64,000 bases of DNA. Origin: Lachnospiraceae bacterium (GTDB lineage: Bacteria > Bacillota > Clostridia > Lachnospirales > Lachnospiraceae). The stretch covers positions 129,791 through 193,790 of the forward strand of contig SVFM01000002.1 of NCBI GenBank assembly GCA_015056865.1. The letters are read 5' to 3'. Shown in pieces: positions 25,703-34,337 of this stretch. A model generated the notes under the pieces. That model was given only the letters and a program-made list of their open reading frames with translations, made no database searches and was not told where the DNA came from. The translations under genes and the position numbers were made by a program. Every line of letters begins with the position of its first letter. Positions within the stretch are counted from its first letter, which is position 1.

Positions 25703-26349
25703 GGCCCCTCGTCCTCCTCAATCTCCGGGAAACGGCCTACCGGCGGATTGAACCGGTTATCCGTATTATCATCATTGCACTGGCTTACCTCACCCAGCAG
25801 CACAGGCCCTGTTCCTTCCTCCACTGCAAAGTCATGGTACATGCCCTGGGTCACAAAGATACTTTCCCCTGGGGTCAGCCTGATCACAGTTCCTGCCGGC
25901 ACCACTTTGGCGCATCCGTCCAAGTGCACTGTTACGTCGCTCTCATAATCAATCTCCTCATTAGGAAGTCTGTTATACACCCGGATCAGCACATTCCCTC
26001 CACCTCGATTGATGATATCCTCTGTTTTGAACCAGTGAAAATGATTGGGGGCTGTTTGCCCTTCCTTCAAATATAATAGCTTTTCTGCGTATACCTTGGG
26101 ATACTTTTCCTCCATTTTCCGATTGCCGTTGCGGATGGTGATCAAGGAAAAGCCAAATTTATCAAACTCTCCTCTGCCGTAATCTGTGATATCCCAGCCC
26201 AGCATGCAGTCTCTCACCTCGTCATACTCATGTCCCTTTTTCTGCCACTCCTCGGGTGTAAAATGGCAAAAGGGCGGCAGATAACAGTGATACTTTTCAC
26301 ACATTCCTTCCAGTTCTTTTAATGCTTTGTTGATTTCAGATCTCTTCAT
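25654..26349 (-). CDS. D-lyxose/D-mannose isomerase family protein
   Basis: 231-residue cupin-fold sugar isomerase (PF07385-like), interconverting D-lyxose/D-xylulose or D-mannose/D-fructose. Metal ligands fit the pattern NHFHWFKTEDI (two His and Glu) and a second His in TQGMYHDFAVEEG. The start overlaps the glycoside hydrolase stop by four bases. With a mannanase-like hydrolase upstream, mannose isomerization is the plausible job. The last 49 bases overlap the convergent AraC gene. Confidence 0.8.
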   Translation of the reverse strand: MKRSEINKALKELEGMCEKYHCYLPPFCHFTPEEWQKKGHEYDEVRDCMLGWDITDYGRGEFDKFGFSLITIRNGNRKMEEKYPKVYAEKLLYLKEGQTAPNHFHWFKTEDIINRGGGNVLIRVYNRLPNEEIDYESDVTVHLDGCAKVVPAGTVIRLTPGESIFVTQGMYHDFAVEEGTGPVLLGEVSQCNDDNTDNRFNPPVGRFPEIEEDEGPYRLLCNEYPAAADLN

Positions 26350-28292
26350 GATTCTCTGTTCTCCTCTCCTGATTCATCCATAATTTCAAATACCACGGTG
26401 CTGTTTGGTGCCATGATCATGTTCACACAGTTCTTGTCACTCTCTATGCGCGTGCCCTGATTTTTCAGCGTCCGGACATATCCACATCCCTCAAAGACAA
26501 AGCGCACGTGACTCTCTCTGGGCACGCAGTTGACAGCCACCACAATCCTTGTTTTTCCCTCCGCCATGTGCTCTGTATGGGCTACAAAGGGATTGTCCTT
26601 TGCGACCTTCCTATCCGGATGATACAACTCCTTCATCTCTTGATAGAACTTGTAGTAGGGCACAAAACCGGTACCGCTGACCACGCCTGGTACACTGCCT
26701 GCAATATCTTCCAAGGGGTAGCCCAGATAATAAACGGTTCCTTTTCCATACCTATAGCTTCCCATAACGGGTCTGCCGCCATCATCCCGGGCAAGGACCT
26801 TAGCATCTGCGGCCTCATAATCCACCTTATAGTTAGACCGGAAGGTAAAACGCTCCTCACCGAGCTGCACCCGGTCACTGCTGAGCGGTTTGTACCGACA
26901 CAGCGGTTTCATCCCTGTATATCTTTCAAAAGGGGAAAGCATCCCATCTCCCATGGAAAGATACAATATAGCCCCCTGCTCCACACGAGAGAAGATCTCC
27001 TGCAGCACATGTGCCGGTAAATTACCATGCGCAATGGAGGGCAATATATAAGCTCTTGCCTCAGGAATTTCATCTGATATGTAACAAAATTCCATATCCA
27101 GCCCTGCCTGTTTTGCCAAAATAAAAGCACCGTAAGCTGCCAGCCAGGTATCTCCCTCGGCACTCAAAATACACACCGCATCCACGATTCTGGGCGAAAG
27201 CTTTTCATAAGGGAATTTTTCTGTAAATTCTGCAAAAGCTGTCATCTCCCGGAGCACAGGTTTGGGCCCATAGTCCTCTCTAAAGAGCCCCAGTTCCCGC
27301 TCCATTGCTTCCCAATCATAGGGCGTATGTTTCAAAGCAAGTTGGTCAAAGCCGCACCACCACATCAGTCCCAGGCAATTGTGGGACCAGAGAAGATGCA
27401 AAACAGTATTTAAGTAGGCCGCAGCATTTTCCTCACTGGCGATAAAAGGGCCGTGAGTGCCGGCCTCCTCCACAAAAGCAGGCTTACCGCTAAGCCCCCG
27501 ATAAAGCACCGTCTCCGCCGCTGCATGAAGGACTGACTTTTGTTCCGTAATGGGATCCGTCATGCAGTGAGCGGTAAACAAGGGATAGGGATGAGTACAA
27601 AGCACATCCAAAATCTCCCCCAGATCCTGCGCCCGAAACTCTGCTTCCGGAAAGGAGCCGTGCATGCCGGAAATAACAGGCCTGGTCCTGTCCCGGGTCT
27701 GAATCGCCATGGCAATGGCACTTGCCCACACATATCCTTCCTCACTGTTTCTGACCTGCCCCATACAGTTGCATTCATTTCCCAGATCCCAAGCCACAAT
27801 AGCCGGATGGGATTTGAACCGGTTCACCATATACTTTACAAACTTAATCTGCCATTTGATCGCCCTGGGGTCCCTGAGCACATCCATGTCCTCAAGCAGC
27901 GGCGGAACATGCATCCTACCGCTCATCCAACCTGTGAGCAGTCCCACCACTAATTTCAGGTCGTACTTCCGGGCCAGATCACAGAGCATTTCAAACCGAT
28001 CGGCCATCTCCTGAGAAACCCCGGCTCTTCCCGCCTCAGTAAAAGGCAAGGGCTCTTCTCCCATACGGATCTCCTTGGGAATCCCCGCTCCTCTTCTGTG
28101 CATCTTAATGGGCTGAAAATCCGACCAAAGGGGAAAAACACGCAAATACTGAATCTTTGCCTCTGCCAACAGGGCAAAATCCCGCTGGATCACCTCCGGC
28201 CTCCAGTCGCGCCACATATTGGTCCCTGCATGGGAAGCCCAATAATTACACCCTATAAAAAATTTTCCGTCCTTTAAAAAAGATTGACTCAT
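26346..28292 (-). CDS. Intracellular glycoside hydrolase, clan A (GH5-like/COG3934 beta-mannanase-type)
   Basis: 648 residues, no signal peptide. N-terminal (beta/alpha)8 barrel, about residues 1-370: KFFIGCNYWASHAGTNMW, YLRVFPLWSDFQP, general acid/base in WDLGNECNC (E173) and likely nucleophile in FVEEAGT (E275/E276). About residues 370-560 look like a GATase/beta-galactosidase trimerization-type domain and the end like a small beta domain (VVFEIMDESG). Exact family and substrate are uncertain; the co-translated isomerase suggests beta-mannosides. ATG 28292 has AAGGA upstream; ATG 28310 does not. Confidence 0.8.
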   Translation of the reverse strand: MSQSFLKDGKFFIGCNYWASHAGTNMWRDWRPEVIQRDFALLAEAKIQYLRVFPLWSDFQPIKMHRRGAGIPKEIRMGEEPLPFTEAGRAGVSQEMADRFEMLCDLARKYDLKLVVGLLTGWMSGRMHVPPLLEDMDVLRDPRAIKWQIKFVKYMVNRFKSHPAIVAWDLGNECNCMGQVRNSEEGYVWASAIAMAIQTRDRTRPVISGMHGSFPEAEFRAQDLGEILDVLCTHPYPLFTAHCMTDPITEQKSVLHAAAETVLYRGLSGKPAFVEEAGTHGPFIASEENAAAYLNTVLHLLWSHNCLGLMWWCGFDQLALKHTPYDWEAMERELGLFREDYGPKPVLREMTAFAEFTEKFPYEKLSPRIVDAVCILSAEGDTWLAAYGAFILAKQAGLDMEFCYISDEIPEARAYILPSIAHGNLPAHVLQEIFSRVEQGAILYLSMGDGMLSPFERYTGMKPLCRYKPLSSDRVQLGEERFTFRSNYKVDYEAADAKVLARDDGGRPVMGSYRYGKGTVYYLGYPLEDIAGSVPGVVSGTGFVPYYKFYQEMKELYHPDRKVAKDNPFVAHTEHMAEGKTRIVVAVNCVPRESHVRFVFEGCGYVRTLKNQGTRIESDKNCVNMIMAPNSTVVFEIMDESGEENRES

Positions 28293-28322
28293 TTTAGATA
28301 TCCTTTCCATAAATATATCTAC

Positions 28323-28350
28323 ATTATATCAAGGCTCCTAAGACCATCAA
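28323..28350 (-). promoter_or_regulatory. Promoter of the glycoside hydrolase operon
   Basis: TTGATG (28350-28345), 16-base spacer, TATAAT (28328-28323) on the minus strand, with a TG one base before the -10 box (extended -10). Confidence 0.7.
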
Positions 28351-28656
28351 TAAACCGGACCAATGGTTTTCTCACAATGACTGACTTTTTTTACGATTTT
28401 TAATAAAGCTGGCAACAAAATGCTTTCAGTAAAGATGGATTCTAAAAACAAGATTTTTCCCCATAAACCCTTACACAGAGGTCTGGGACATCTTTTTTTC
28501 CGTCCGGATCCCTGCAACCGCAAAAAAAGTATCCCAGGCACACCTTCCTAGCTCTCAGAATCCTGTCGCAGGAGTCTGAGAGTCCTTTTCTTCTTACCCA
28601 GATCCCCTACAAAAAAGGAGCGGAATCCTCATGAATTCCACCCCTACTATTGAATA
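28351..28656. other. Gene-poor spacer with two hairpin structures
   Basis: No convincing gene. It holds a loose inverted repeat with CTGGGA...T7 and A7...TCCCAG arms (28483-28537) and the terminator-like hairpin at 28552-28582. A minus-strand 64-codon frame here lacks a ribosome-binding site and looks random. Confidence 0.5.
28552..28593 (+). terminator. Terminator-like hairpin in the spacer
   Basis: CTCTCAGA (28552-28559) pairs with TCTGAGAG (28575-28582), continued by TCCTG/CAGGA around a TCG loop, then TCCTTTTCTTCTT on the plus strand. No plus-strand gene ends nearby, so its partner transcript is unknown. Confidence 0.5.
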
Positions 28657-28855
28657 AACTTAAGGTGCCAGGGACTACCGGTGTAGGGAATACATCTCAA
28701 TGAAGAACCCTTGAAAGGCGTTGGCGCTTGACGAGGTCAGCCGCTGCATAATGCGCTGCGGCTCGAGTCTAGCGTCCACTACGTCCTTTCACGGAGCGAA
28801 AGCGTGTTCAAGTGAGATGTATTCCCTGCACCGGTAGCCCCCGGCATCTCAAGTT
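28657..28855. repeat. 199-bp imperfect palindrome with 43-nt arms (foldback element or structured RNA)
   Basis: Left arm 28657-28699 and right arm 28813-28855 are complementary at most of 43 positions; the inner GGGAATACATCTCA/TGAGATGTATTCCC part is perfect. The 113-base centre folds further: GAAC/GTTC, CCTTGAAAGG against CCTTTCACGG, AGCCGC/GCGGCT, and a GC-GAAA-GC tetraloop hairpin. The right tip includes the stop codon of the ABC permease gene. It could be a MITE-like repeat, an unusually large terminator or an RNA gene; I cannot tell. Confidence 0.75.
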
Positions 28856-30114
28856 CACTTTTTCCTAATCTCCTTCAGCGCTGTGCGAAGTTTAATCGGA
28901 TTGCCATAACGCAGTGTGCCCATGCGGTACAACTTTGCCCCCAGTACACCGGCGCCAAAGATAGAGGCTACCAGGATCACAAAAGAAAGGATCACCTCCC
29001 AGGGTGCTACCGTGCCCATAGCTATCCGGGCAAACATGGTACTGTAGGAGCTGATGGGCAGGAAGGACAACACTTTGATCACAGGTCCTTCTACATCTGT
29101 CAACTGAATCAAGGAAAAGAAATATACCACCATGACTACCACCATCAGGCCACTGGAACTTTTGCTCACATCCTCTGTCTTGCTGACCAGTGCCCCCATG
29201 GCTCCATATAAAAATCCATAAAAGAGATAGCCGCCCAGCCCAAAGAAGGCAAATGTGATCAACACATTGGCCGGAATATGGAACAGCATATCCAGCATAC
29301 CGCCCCACTGAGCCCGGTTAAACTGATAGGACAGCAGTATCGACCCAAGGATCACACCGGTCTGAAAAAGGCCGCCTATGGCTCCGGCGATCACTTTGCC
29401 AAACAAAAGACTGTTAGGGCTGGTAGATGTGACCAGCACTTCAATGGCCCTGTTACTCTTTTCATTGGTCACAGAAACTGCGATCATCTGGCCATATAAT
29501 GTGATCAACATGAACACAATGATCACCAGGAAATAACAATACCAGTAATTACTGCCCGTGTCCTTGTTCAATATCTGCACATCCGACTGGATGGGCATTT
29601 CCAGCATAGCGGAAACCTCCTGCAGATCCAGACCGTGCTTTGCGCAGTAATCAATCCGGTAAAACATCCGCATAGCCTCATCAAAAATCGGAACGTTAGA
29701 ATCTGTCATGGATTTATTGTAGACATAGTAGTCATATTCCGCAGCTGACTTTACCACAAATCCTGCTTCAGCCGTCTGATCTTCCACAGCACCTATCAGT
29801 TCTTCTACGTCCGCAGCCTCCTGCCATTTTGTTCCCGGGAAAAACTGTTCCAGTACGGACACCTCAACAGTACCTGCCTGATCCAGAAATAACATCAGAG
29901 GCATATCTTCTTCCTTCGGGGCCTCCTCTTGCTTGTCATCGCCCTGCTGGGTGCCGGGTTTTTCCACACCGGTAAAATCCGACATATCAATCACTCTGGG
30001 CAAAAACAAAAGAATGATCCCTGCCAGCGCAAACAAAATGGTCATGACCATAAATGCCTTACTGCTGAAATACTCTTTCAATTCATATTTTAAGACAATC
30101 CCGAATTTTCTCAT
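28855..30114 (-). CDS. ABC-2 type transporter permease (NatB-like)
   Basis: 419-residue membrane protein: one helix near residues 20-40, a large extracytoplasmic domain (about 45-190) and about five C-terminal helices, as in Na+ exporter subunit NatB. Seen: KYELKEYFSSKAFMVMTILFALAG, then VTNEKSNRAIEVLVTSTSPNSLLFGKVIAGA, the conserved cytoplasmic coupling segment. Start overlaps the ATPase stop by four bases. Its stop codon lies inside a large palindrome. Exported substrate unknown. Confidence 0.88.
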   Translation of the reverse strand: MRKFGIVLKYELKEYFSSKAFMVMTILFALAGIILLFLPRVIDMSDFTGVEKPGTQQGDDKQEEAPKEEDMPLMLFLDQAGTVEVSVLEQFFPGTKWQEAADVEELIGAVEDQTAEAGFVVKSAAEYDYYVYNKSMTDSNVPIFDEAMRMFYRIDYCAKHGLDLQEVSAMLEMPIQSDVQILNKDTGSNYWYCYFLVIIVFMLITLYGQMIAVSVTNEKSNRAIEVLVTSTSPNSLLFGKVIAGAIGGLFQTGVILGSILLSYQFNRAQWGGMLDMLFHIPANVLITFAFFGLGGYLFYGFLYGAMGALVSKTEDVSKSSSGLMVVVMVVYFFSLIQLTDVEGPVIKVLSFLPISSYSTMFARIAMGTVAPWEVILSFVILVASIFGAGVLGAKLYRMGTLRYGNPIKLRTALKEIRKK

Positions 30115-31028
30115 GCCTCCTCACCTACCTTCGCCACAAAAATATCATTCAAAGAAGGCTCATATCGACCGAACCTTTCCACTTCTATATCTGAGCCGGC
30201 CAACCGCTCCATGATCTGCCTGCTGCTCACACCCTCCCTGCGCTCCAGGATCAGGAAATCCTTCTTCCTGCCGGAAACAGTAACCAGATCTCCATATTCT
30301 GCAGAGATCCTGGTTTCCAGCTCCGGTTGTTTCAAATTATCCGCAGACAGCACCAGGCGGTTTTTACCATAGTCTTTTTTTATCTCCTTCAGCTCCCCGG
30401 ACAACACCACCTGTCCCTGATTGATGATCGCAATATGATCGCAGAATTCTTCCACATAGTTCATCTGATGGCTGGAAAAAATAACCAGACGTTTATCTGT
30501 GATCAACTCATTTACCACATCCTTCAGTATCTGTGAATTCACAGGATCTAGGCCACTGAAAGGTTCATCCAGAATCACAATCTCAGGATCACAGACCAAA
30601 GTAGCCGCCAGCTGGACCTTCTGCTGATTTCCTTTAGAAAGAGTCTCCAGCTTTCTGTTTGCATATTCTTCTACTTCCAGACGCTTCAACCACTTCAGAG
30701 CACTGACTTTGGCATCCTTTGTCTTCATACCCCGCAGGTTTGCCAAAAAGATCATCTGATCGATCACTGTCCTCTTGGGGTACAAGCCCCGTTCCTCTGG
30801 AAGATAGCCGATCTGATGCTTTGCGGGTACAAATTGGGCACCGTCCAGTAAAATCTCTCCGCTATTAGGATGAAAAACATCCATCAAAATACGGATCGTT
30901 GTGGTCTTGCCGGCTCCGTTTCTTCCAAGCAGGCCCAAGGCTTTACCGCTCTCCACATGAAAGCTGACGCCATGAAGGATCTCCGTCTCTCCAAAACTCT
31001 TACGTATCTCTTTTACTTCCAGTTTCAT
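30111..31028 (-). CDS. ABC transporter ATP-binding protein (NatA-like)
   Basis: 305-residue ATPase: Walker A LGRNGAGKTT, Q-loop region QIGYLPEERGLYPKRTV, signature LSKGNQQKVQLAATL, Walker B VILDEPFSGLDPV, switch His in IFSSHQM. The C-terminal about 80 residues form the extra domain seen in NatA-type exporters. Overlaps both its neighbours by four bases (CPBP-ATPase-permease). Confidence 0.93.
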   Translation of the reverse strand: MKLEVKEIRKSFGETEILHGVSFHVESGKALGLLGRNGAGKTTTIRILMDVFHPNSGEILLDGAQFVPAKHQIGYLPEERGLYPKRTVIDQMIFLANLRGMKTKDAKVSALKWLKRLEVEEYANRKLETLSKGNQQKVQLAATLVCDPEIVILDEPFSGLDPVNSQILKDVVNELITDKRLVIFSSHQMNYVEEFCDHIAIINQGQVVLSGELKEIKKDYGKNRLVLSADNLKQPELETRISAEYGDLVTVSGRKKDFLILERREGVSSRQIMERLAGSDIEVERFGRYEPSLNDIFVAKVGEEA

Positions 31029-31909
31029 ACCTTTTTCTTACCTCCCCAAATAAGCATTCCTCCGATCAGCACGGAAGGCACAATGACCAGGATCAAACCT
31101 GACACCAGATTCATAGGAACCGGCCCCAGCACATAGCCCACCCATACAGTGGAGCTGAAATTCACCACACAGTGGAGCAAAATGGCAGGCAGGATGGTAT
31201 CGTATCTTTCCACCAGCCACCCCAGCACCAGACCGATGGCAAAGGCGTAAATGCCCTGCACCCAATTCATGTGGATCAGCCCAAACAGCAGCGCCTGCAG
31301 CAGATTGGCAATCCAAAACCTCCCAAAGCACTTCTTAGCATATTTCTGGGCCAGTCCCCGACATATAAACTCCTCACCGATGGGGGCCAAAACGACAGAT
31401 GCCACGATGGTCAGCACATTGGTACCAAGTCCGGCAGTCTCTGCCATCTCTATATAATCTTCCACGATTTCCGGCATCAATACTGCCTCAATGCACACCG
31501 TTCCGTTGGCAAAAAAGCAAAGCCCCACGCCGCAAACCACGGTAATAATAAGATTCTTCAGATTCAATTTGCGGATAGAGTCAAGCAGCCTGGGTCTAGG
31601 CCTTCTAAAGCTAAAATAGTACCATATGCCAAACACCAAGGTGCCCACCACGTGGTAGGCCAACATTCCTGCCGGTGCACTTCCCAGTGCCACCTCCATA
31701 TACATAGCTTCCACCGCAGCTATGTCCGTATAATCAATGGGTGTTTTCAACAATGCCAGAACAAGCGCCCCTACCAAAACCACAAACACACAGATAACCT
31801 GCAATACAACACAAGCTGCCACCGGTGCAAGAGATAAAAAGAAATACCCGGTTCTGGCACCCATGGACGGTTTCCTTACTGTTACTCTATTTTCATATTC
31901 CTGCATCAT
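31025..31909 (-). CDS. CPBP family intramembrane glutamic metalloprotease
   Basis: 294-residue protein with about eight membrane helices and the Rce1/CPBP (Abi) motifs: motif 1 APIGEEFICRGLAQKYAKK (E-E-x3-R), motif 2 QALLFGLIHMNWVQ (F-x3-H), motif 3 near ILLHCVVN. Roles of such proteases include bacteriocin immunity and protein processing. It is first in the operon with a NatAB-like exporter, so processing or protection linked to export is possible. GGGGG is just before the ATG. Confidence 0.88.
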   Translation of the reverse strand: MMQEYENRVTVRKPSMGARTGYFFLSLAPVAACVVLQVICVFVVLVGALVLALLKTPIDYTDIAAVEAMYMEVALGSAPAGMLAYHVVGTLVFGIWYYFSFRRPRPRLLDSIRKLNLKNLIITVVCGVGLCFFANGTVCIEAVLMPEIVEDYIEMAETAGLGTNVLTIVASVVLAPIGEEFICRGLAQKYAKKCFGRFWIANLLQALLFGLIHMNWVQGIYAFAIGLVLGWLVERYDTILPAILLHCVVNFSSTVWVGYVLGPVPMNLVSGLILVIVPSVLIGGMLIWGGKKKV

Positions 31910-31976
31910 CTTTCCCCCTTATTCCAACGTACTTCTGCTGTCATACTTCACCGCCGCTTAATATGCGGTGGTTAAT

Positions 31977-32005
31977 ATTATAACATAAACAGAGAACCAT
32001 GTAAA
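31977..32005 (-). promoter_or_regulatory. Promoter of the CPBP-ABC operon, inside the upstream terminator
   Basis: TTTACA (32005-32000), 17-base spacer, TATAAT (31982-31977) on the minus strand. The -35 box lies in the distal arm of the terminator of the sigma/anti-sigma operon. A small hairpin (CCGC/GCGG) follows in the leader around 31950-31972. Confidence 0.75.
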
Positions 32006-32027
32006 AAAGAATTTTACATGGTTCTCT
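31991..32027 (-). terminator. Terminator of the sigma/anti-sigma operon
   Basis: Perfect 16-bp stem (31991-32006 with 32012-32027) and a 5-base loop, followed on the minus strand by a T-rich stretch. Symmetry would allow action on both strands. Confidence 0.8.
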
Positions 32028-32044
32028 TCAGCTAAGCAAGCTCC

Positions 32045-33607
32045 CTACCTTGCGTAATTTACGACCTCCCCGGTCTTTTCCTGTCCTACCAGCATCCCCC
32101 TTGTGTCAAAGGTGTATCGAAATACATAACCGGTTCCTCCAATGGTAAAAGCACTGGTCATAGGCGAAAAGAAGGTGGTCTCAATACTCTCCACACCCCA
32201 CAGCAGGTTTCCTGCCTCGTTGATTCCAAGCTTACCCCCCATACAGCCTTTAACCGAATAAAACTCCTGAGGTATTCCTGTCTGCATATCACATACAAGT
32301 AATACTGCAGTATAGTTTTCTCTTACCATAGGCGTCAGTTCCTCACTGGAAATCTTTAAAATCTTATTGTCAAACAGATAGTTCAGTACAGGAGCGATCT
32401 CGTATCTGCCGCCGGCACTCTGCTCCTTATCTACCTTAGGCACCTCGTAGGCGGACAGATAAATATTGCCCTCAAACTCTATCATATCTGTAATATAGTA
32501 ATAACTGTCTTCACCGCTATAGGAAAAAGCATCTGTGATATTCCCCACACTGTTCACCTTTATAATTTTGGCATACTCATCCTCCACATAGCTGCCAAGC
32601 TGCACAAGGTACCCATCCCCAAGCCGTGCCACATTCCAGATACCGTAGTTGCCCACATGTGTTTTTTGGAAACTCATCTGTTTTCCCTTTCGGTTGTAGT
32701 GGCTCAGACAAAAATATGCAAAGTCACCCCTGCTGATTACCGTATAGCCTTCCTCATCCTCCAAAACCGCGCTGATATATTCATCCTCAAATCCATTCTC
32801 CAGCTCACACTTCCACAAAATCTTCCCTTCACTGCTTACCATGGCCAGCCAGGCATGACAGGTCTGACGGCTGGACCAGGTGGGCGTCCGTCCATAAACC
32901 ATCACGCCCCCCTCAACACGCTCATACCCTTCCATTTCAAACTCTGTAAAGGACACTCTCCACTGCCAAACATCGCCGACGTATTTTTCCAGATAACTAT
33001 TATCATGTACATCGAAGCCAAGCTCGCTATCCAATTGATATTCGGAACCATATTGATATGTGGCTTCCTCTGCATCCCAGGAACCTTTTTCCGCAATGTT
33101 TTCACTGAAATTCTTATAGTTCCACAGATTTTCCACCTTCTCCGGTATGGAACCTGCCTGAAATATCTCATATCCTTCCACCACTTCATCAGCCAGACTA
33201 TTCTCCAACACCTGCGCTGTCTTAGAATAAACAAAGGCCTTCGTGGTAATGTCGCGGTAGACTGCCTTGATCTCCCCTCTGGAGAGCCCCTCCGTGGACA
33301 GTTCATACTCCTCAAAGAAACCCACTGCAGTTTGATATTCCTGCCTTTCGGCGGCATAGGCGTAAGTTCCTGCACTGACAGTGGCAAGCAGGCCGATACT
33401 TGCTGCAGCGGTAACTGCAAATCGCCATTGTTTTCCCTTCTTCTTTTTCGGCGTCGACAAAGGTGAATTCACCTTGGCCCACACTTTTTCCTGTACTCTT
33501 TTCAGCGCATCCTCCTTAAGAGGATCCAGTTCCAACTTGTCATCCAGTACCATATCCAATTCTTCTGCACTGACCTGATCAAAAAAATCCGATAAATTCG
33601 TTTTCAT
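32045..33607 (-). CDS. Anti-sigma factor-like single-pass membrane protein with large extracellular domain
   Basis: 520 residues: a cytoplasmic N-terminus of about 80 residues (acidic, DFFDQVSAEELDMVLDDKLELDPLKEDALKR), one transmembrane helix (about 66-90, AVTAAASIGLLATVSAGTYAYA), and an extracellular part of about 430 residues rich in strands and aromatic residues, with repeated G-W/Y and D-x-G elements resembling a beta-propeller. Its start overlaps the stop of the sigma gene by four bases, the standard pairing of ECF sigma and anti-sigma. The extracellular domain is probably a ligand or damage sensor; the ligand is unknown. Confidence 0.75.
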   Translation of the reverse strand: MKTNLSDFFDQVSAEELDMVLDDKLELDPLKEDALKRVQEKVWAKVNSPLSTPKKKKGKQWRFAVTAAASIGLLATVSAGTYAYAAERQEYQTAVGFFEEYELSTEGLSRGEIKAVYRDITTKAFVYSKTAQVLENSLADEVVEGYEIFQAGSIPEKVENLWNYKNFSENIAEKGSWDAEEATYQYGSEYQLDSELGFDVHDNSYLEKYVGDVWQWRVSFTEFEMEGYERVEGGVMVYGRTPTWSSRQTCHAWLAMVSSEGKILWKCELENGFEDEYISAVLEDEEGYTVISRGDFAYFCLSHYNRKGKQMSFQKTHVGNYGIWNVARLGDGYLVQLGSYVEDEYAKIIKVNSVGNITDAFSYSGEDSYYYITDMIEFEGNIYLSAYEVPKVDKEQSAGGRYEIAPVLNYLFDNKILKISSEELTPMVRENYTAVLLVCDMQTGIPQEFYSVKGCMGGKLGINEAGNLLWGVESIETTFFSPMTSAFTIGGTGYVFRYTFDTRGMLVGQEKTGEVVNYAR

Positions 33608-34161
33608 GAGCAGTCACCTCCAAATTTCTGACGAAGCTTTTTTAACGCTCTGTGTGTACGGGTATCGATGTTTGACACTGTCAGGTTCATCTTCTCCCCA
33701 ATCTCCTTGGAAGACTGGGACAAGTAAAATTTCCTGACAATGATCTCCCTGTCCGGCTCTCCCAGATCTCTGATGGCTTTCATCAATTCCAACCTCAGTT
33801 CCTTGTCCTCAACATCCCCCTCTACCGAAAATCCATCCGCATATTGCGCCAGGTCCTCCTCGAGAGCACAGGCTTCCGCCTCCCTGTAATACTTGCGCAG
33901 ATGATCCAGCGCATTGTTCTTTGCAATGACACAAAGCCAGGCTTTGATACTGCCCAAGGCAGGATCGTATTTGCTCAGATCACAGTAAAACTCACTAAAC
34001 GTATCCGCAACACAGCTTTCCACATCTGCCTCACAAAACACCGAAGAAGAAAGTTTGCCCTTTACCACCGCATAAACAAGCCCGGCATATTGCCTGAGCA
34101 ACAGCTTCATCCCTGCCTCCGGCTCTGTCTGCAATTTTTCAAGTAGCTCTGCGTCCCGCAT
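33604..34161 (-). CDS. RNA polymerase sigma factor, sigma-70 family (ECF-type)
   Basis: 185 residues: region 2 (LLRQYAGLVYAVVKGKL, AFSEFYCDLSKYDPALGSIKAWLCVIAKNNALDHLRKY-like segment) and region 4 (LGEPDREIIVRKFYLSQSSKEIGEKMNLTVSNIDTRTHRALKKLRQ). AGGAGG lies 7 bases before the ATG. It is co-translated with the membrane anti-sigma-like gene. No clear autoregulatory ECF promoter was found. Confidence 0.9.
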   Translation of the reverse strand: MRDAELLEKLQTEPEAGMKLLLRQYAGLVYAVVKGKLSSSVFCEADVESCVADTFSEFYCDLSKYDPALGSIKAWLCVIAKNNALDHLRKYYREAEACALEEDLAQYADGFSVEGDVEDKELRLELMKAIRDLGEPDREIIVRKFYLSQSSKEIGEKMNLTVSNIDTRTHRALKKLRQKFGGDCS

Positions 34162-34275
34162 ATGGGTTCCTCCTGCCGCCTCGTATCACTTTAATCATTA
34201 GTGCGCCGCAACAATAAAAATCTTACAGATATTATAAAAAATTTTTTTATATCGTGAAGTTCTCCGCCTACGGAA

Positions 34276-34326
34276 TCAAAAAAGGCTGCCGCATCCGTGA
34301 TCAATTAACCATAGATACGACAGCCT
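34276..34326 (-). terminator. Terminator after the first MATE gene
   Basis: AGGCTGTCGTATC pairs (with G-T wobbles) with GATGCGGCAGCCT, ending in a run of T on the minus strand; 12 bases after the MATE stop. Confidence 0.85.
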
Positions 34327-34337
34327 CAAATCTGTCA

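Noticed and set aside
28347-28541. 64-codon minus-strand frame in the spacer
   Set aside because: No ribosome-binding site, no homology pattern, overlaps hairpins and the hydrolase promoter.
28657-28855. 6S RNA or SRP RNA as the identity of the palindrome
   Set aside because: A 6S-like rod fits the size, but no central-bubble motif is evident, and the SRP GGAAG tetraloop/S-domain sequence is absent; left as unknown.
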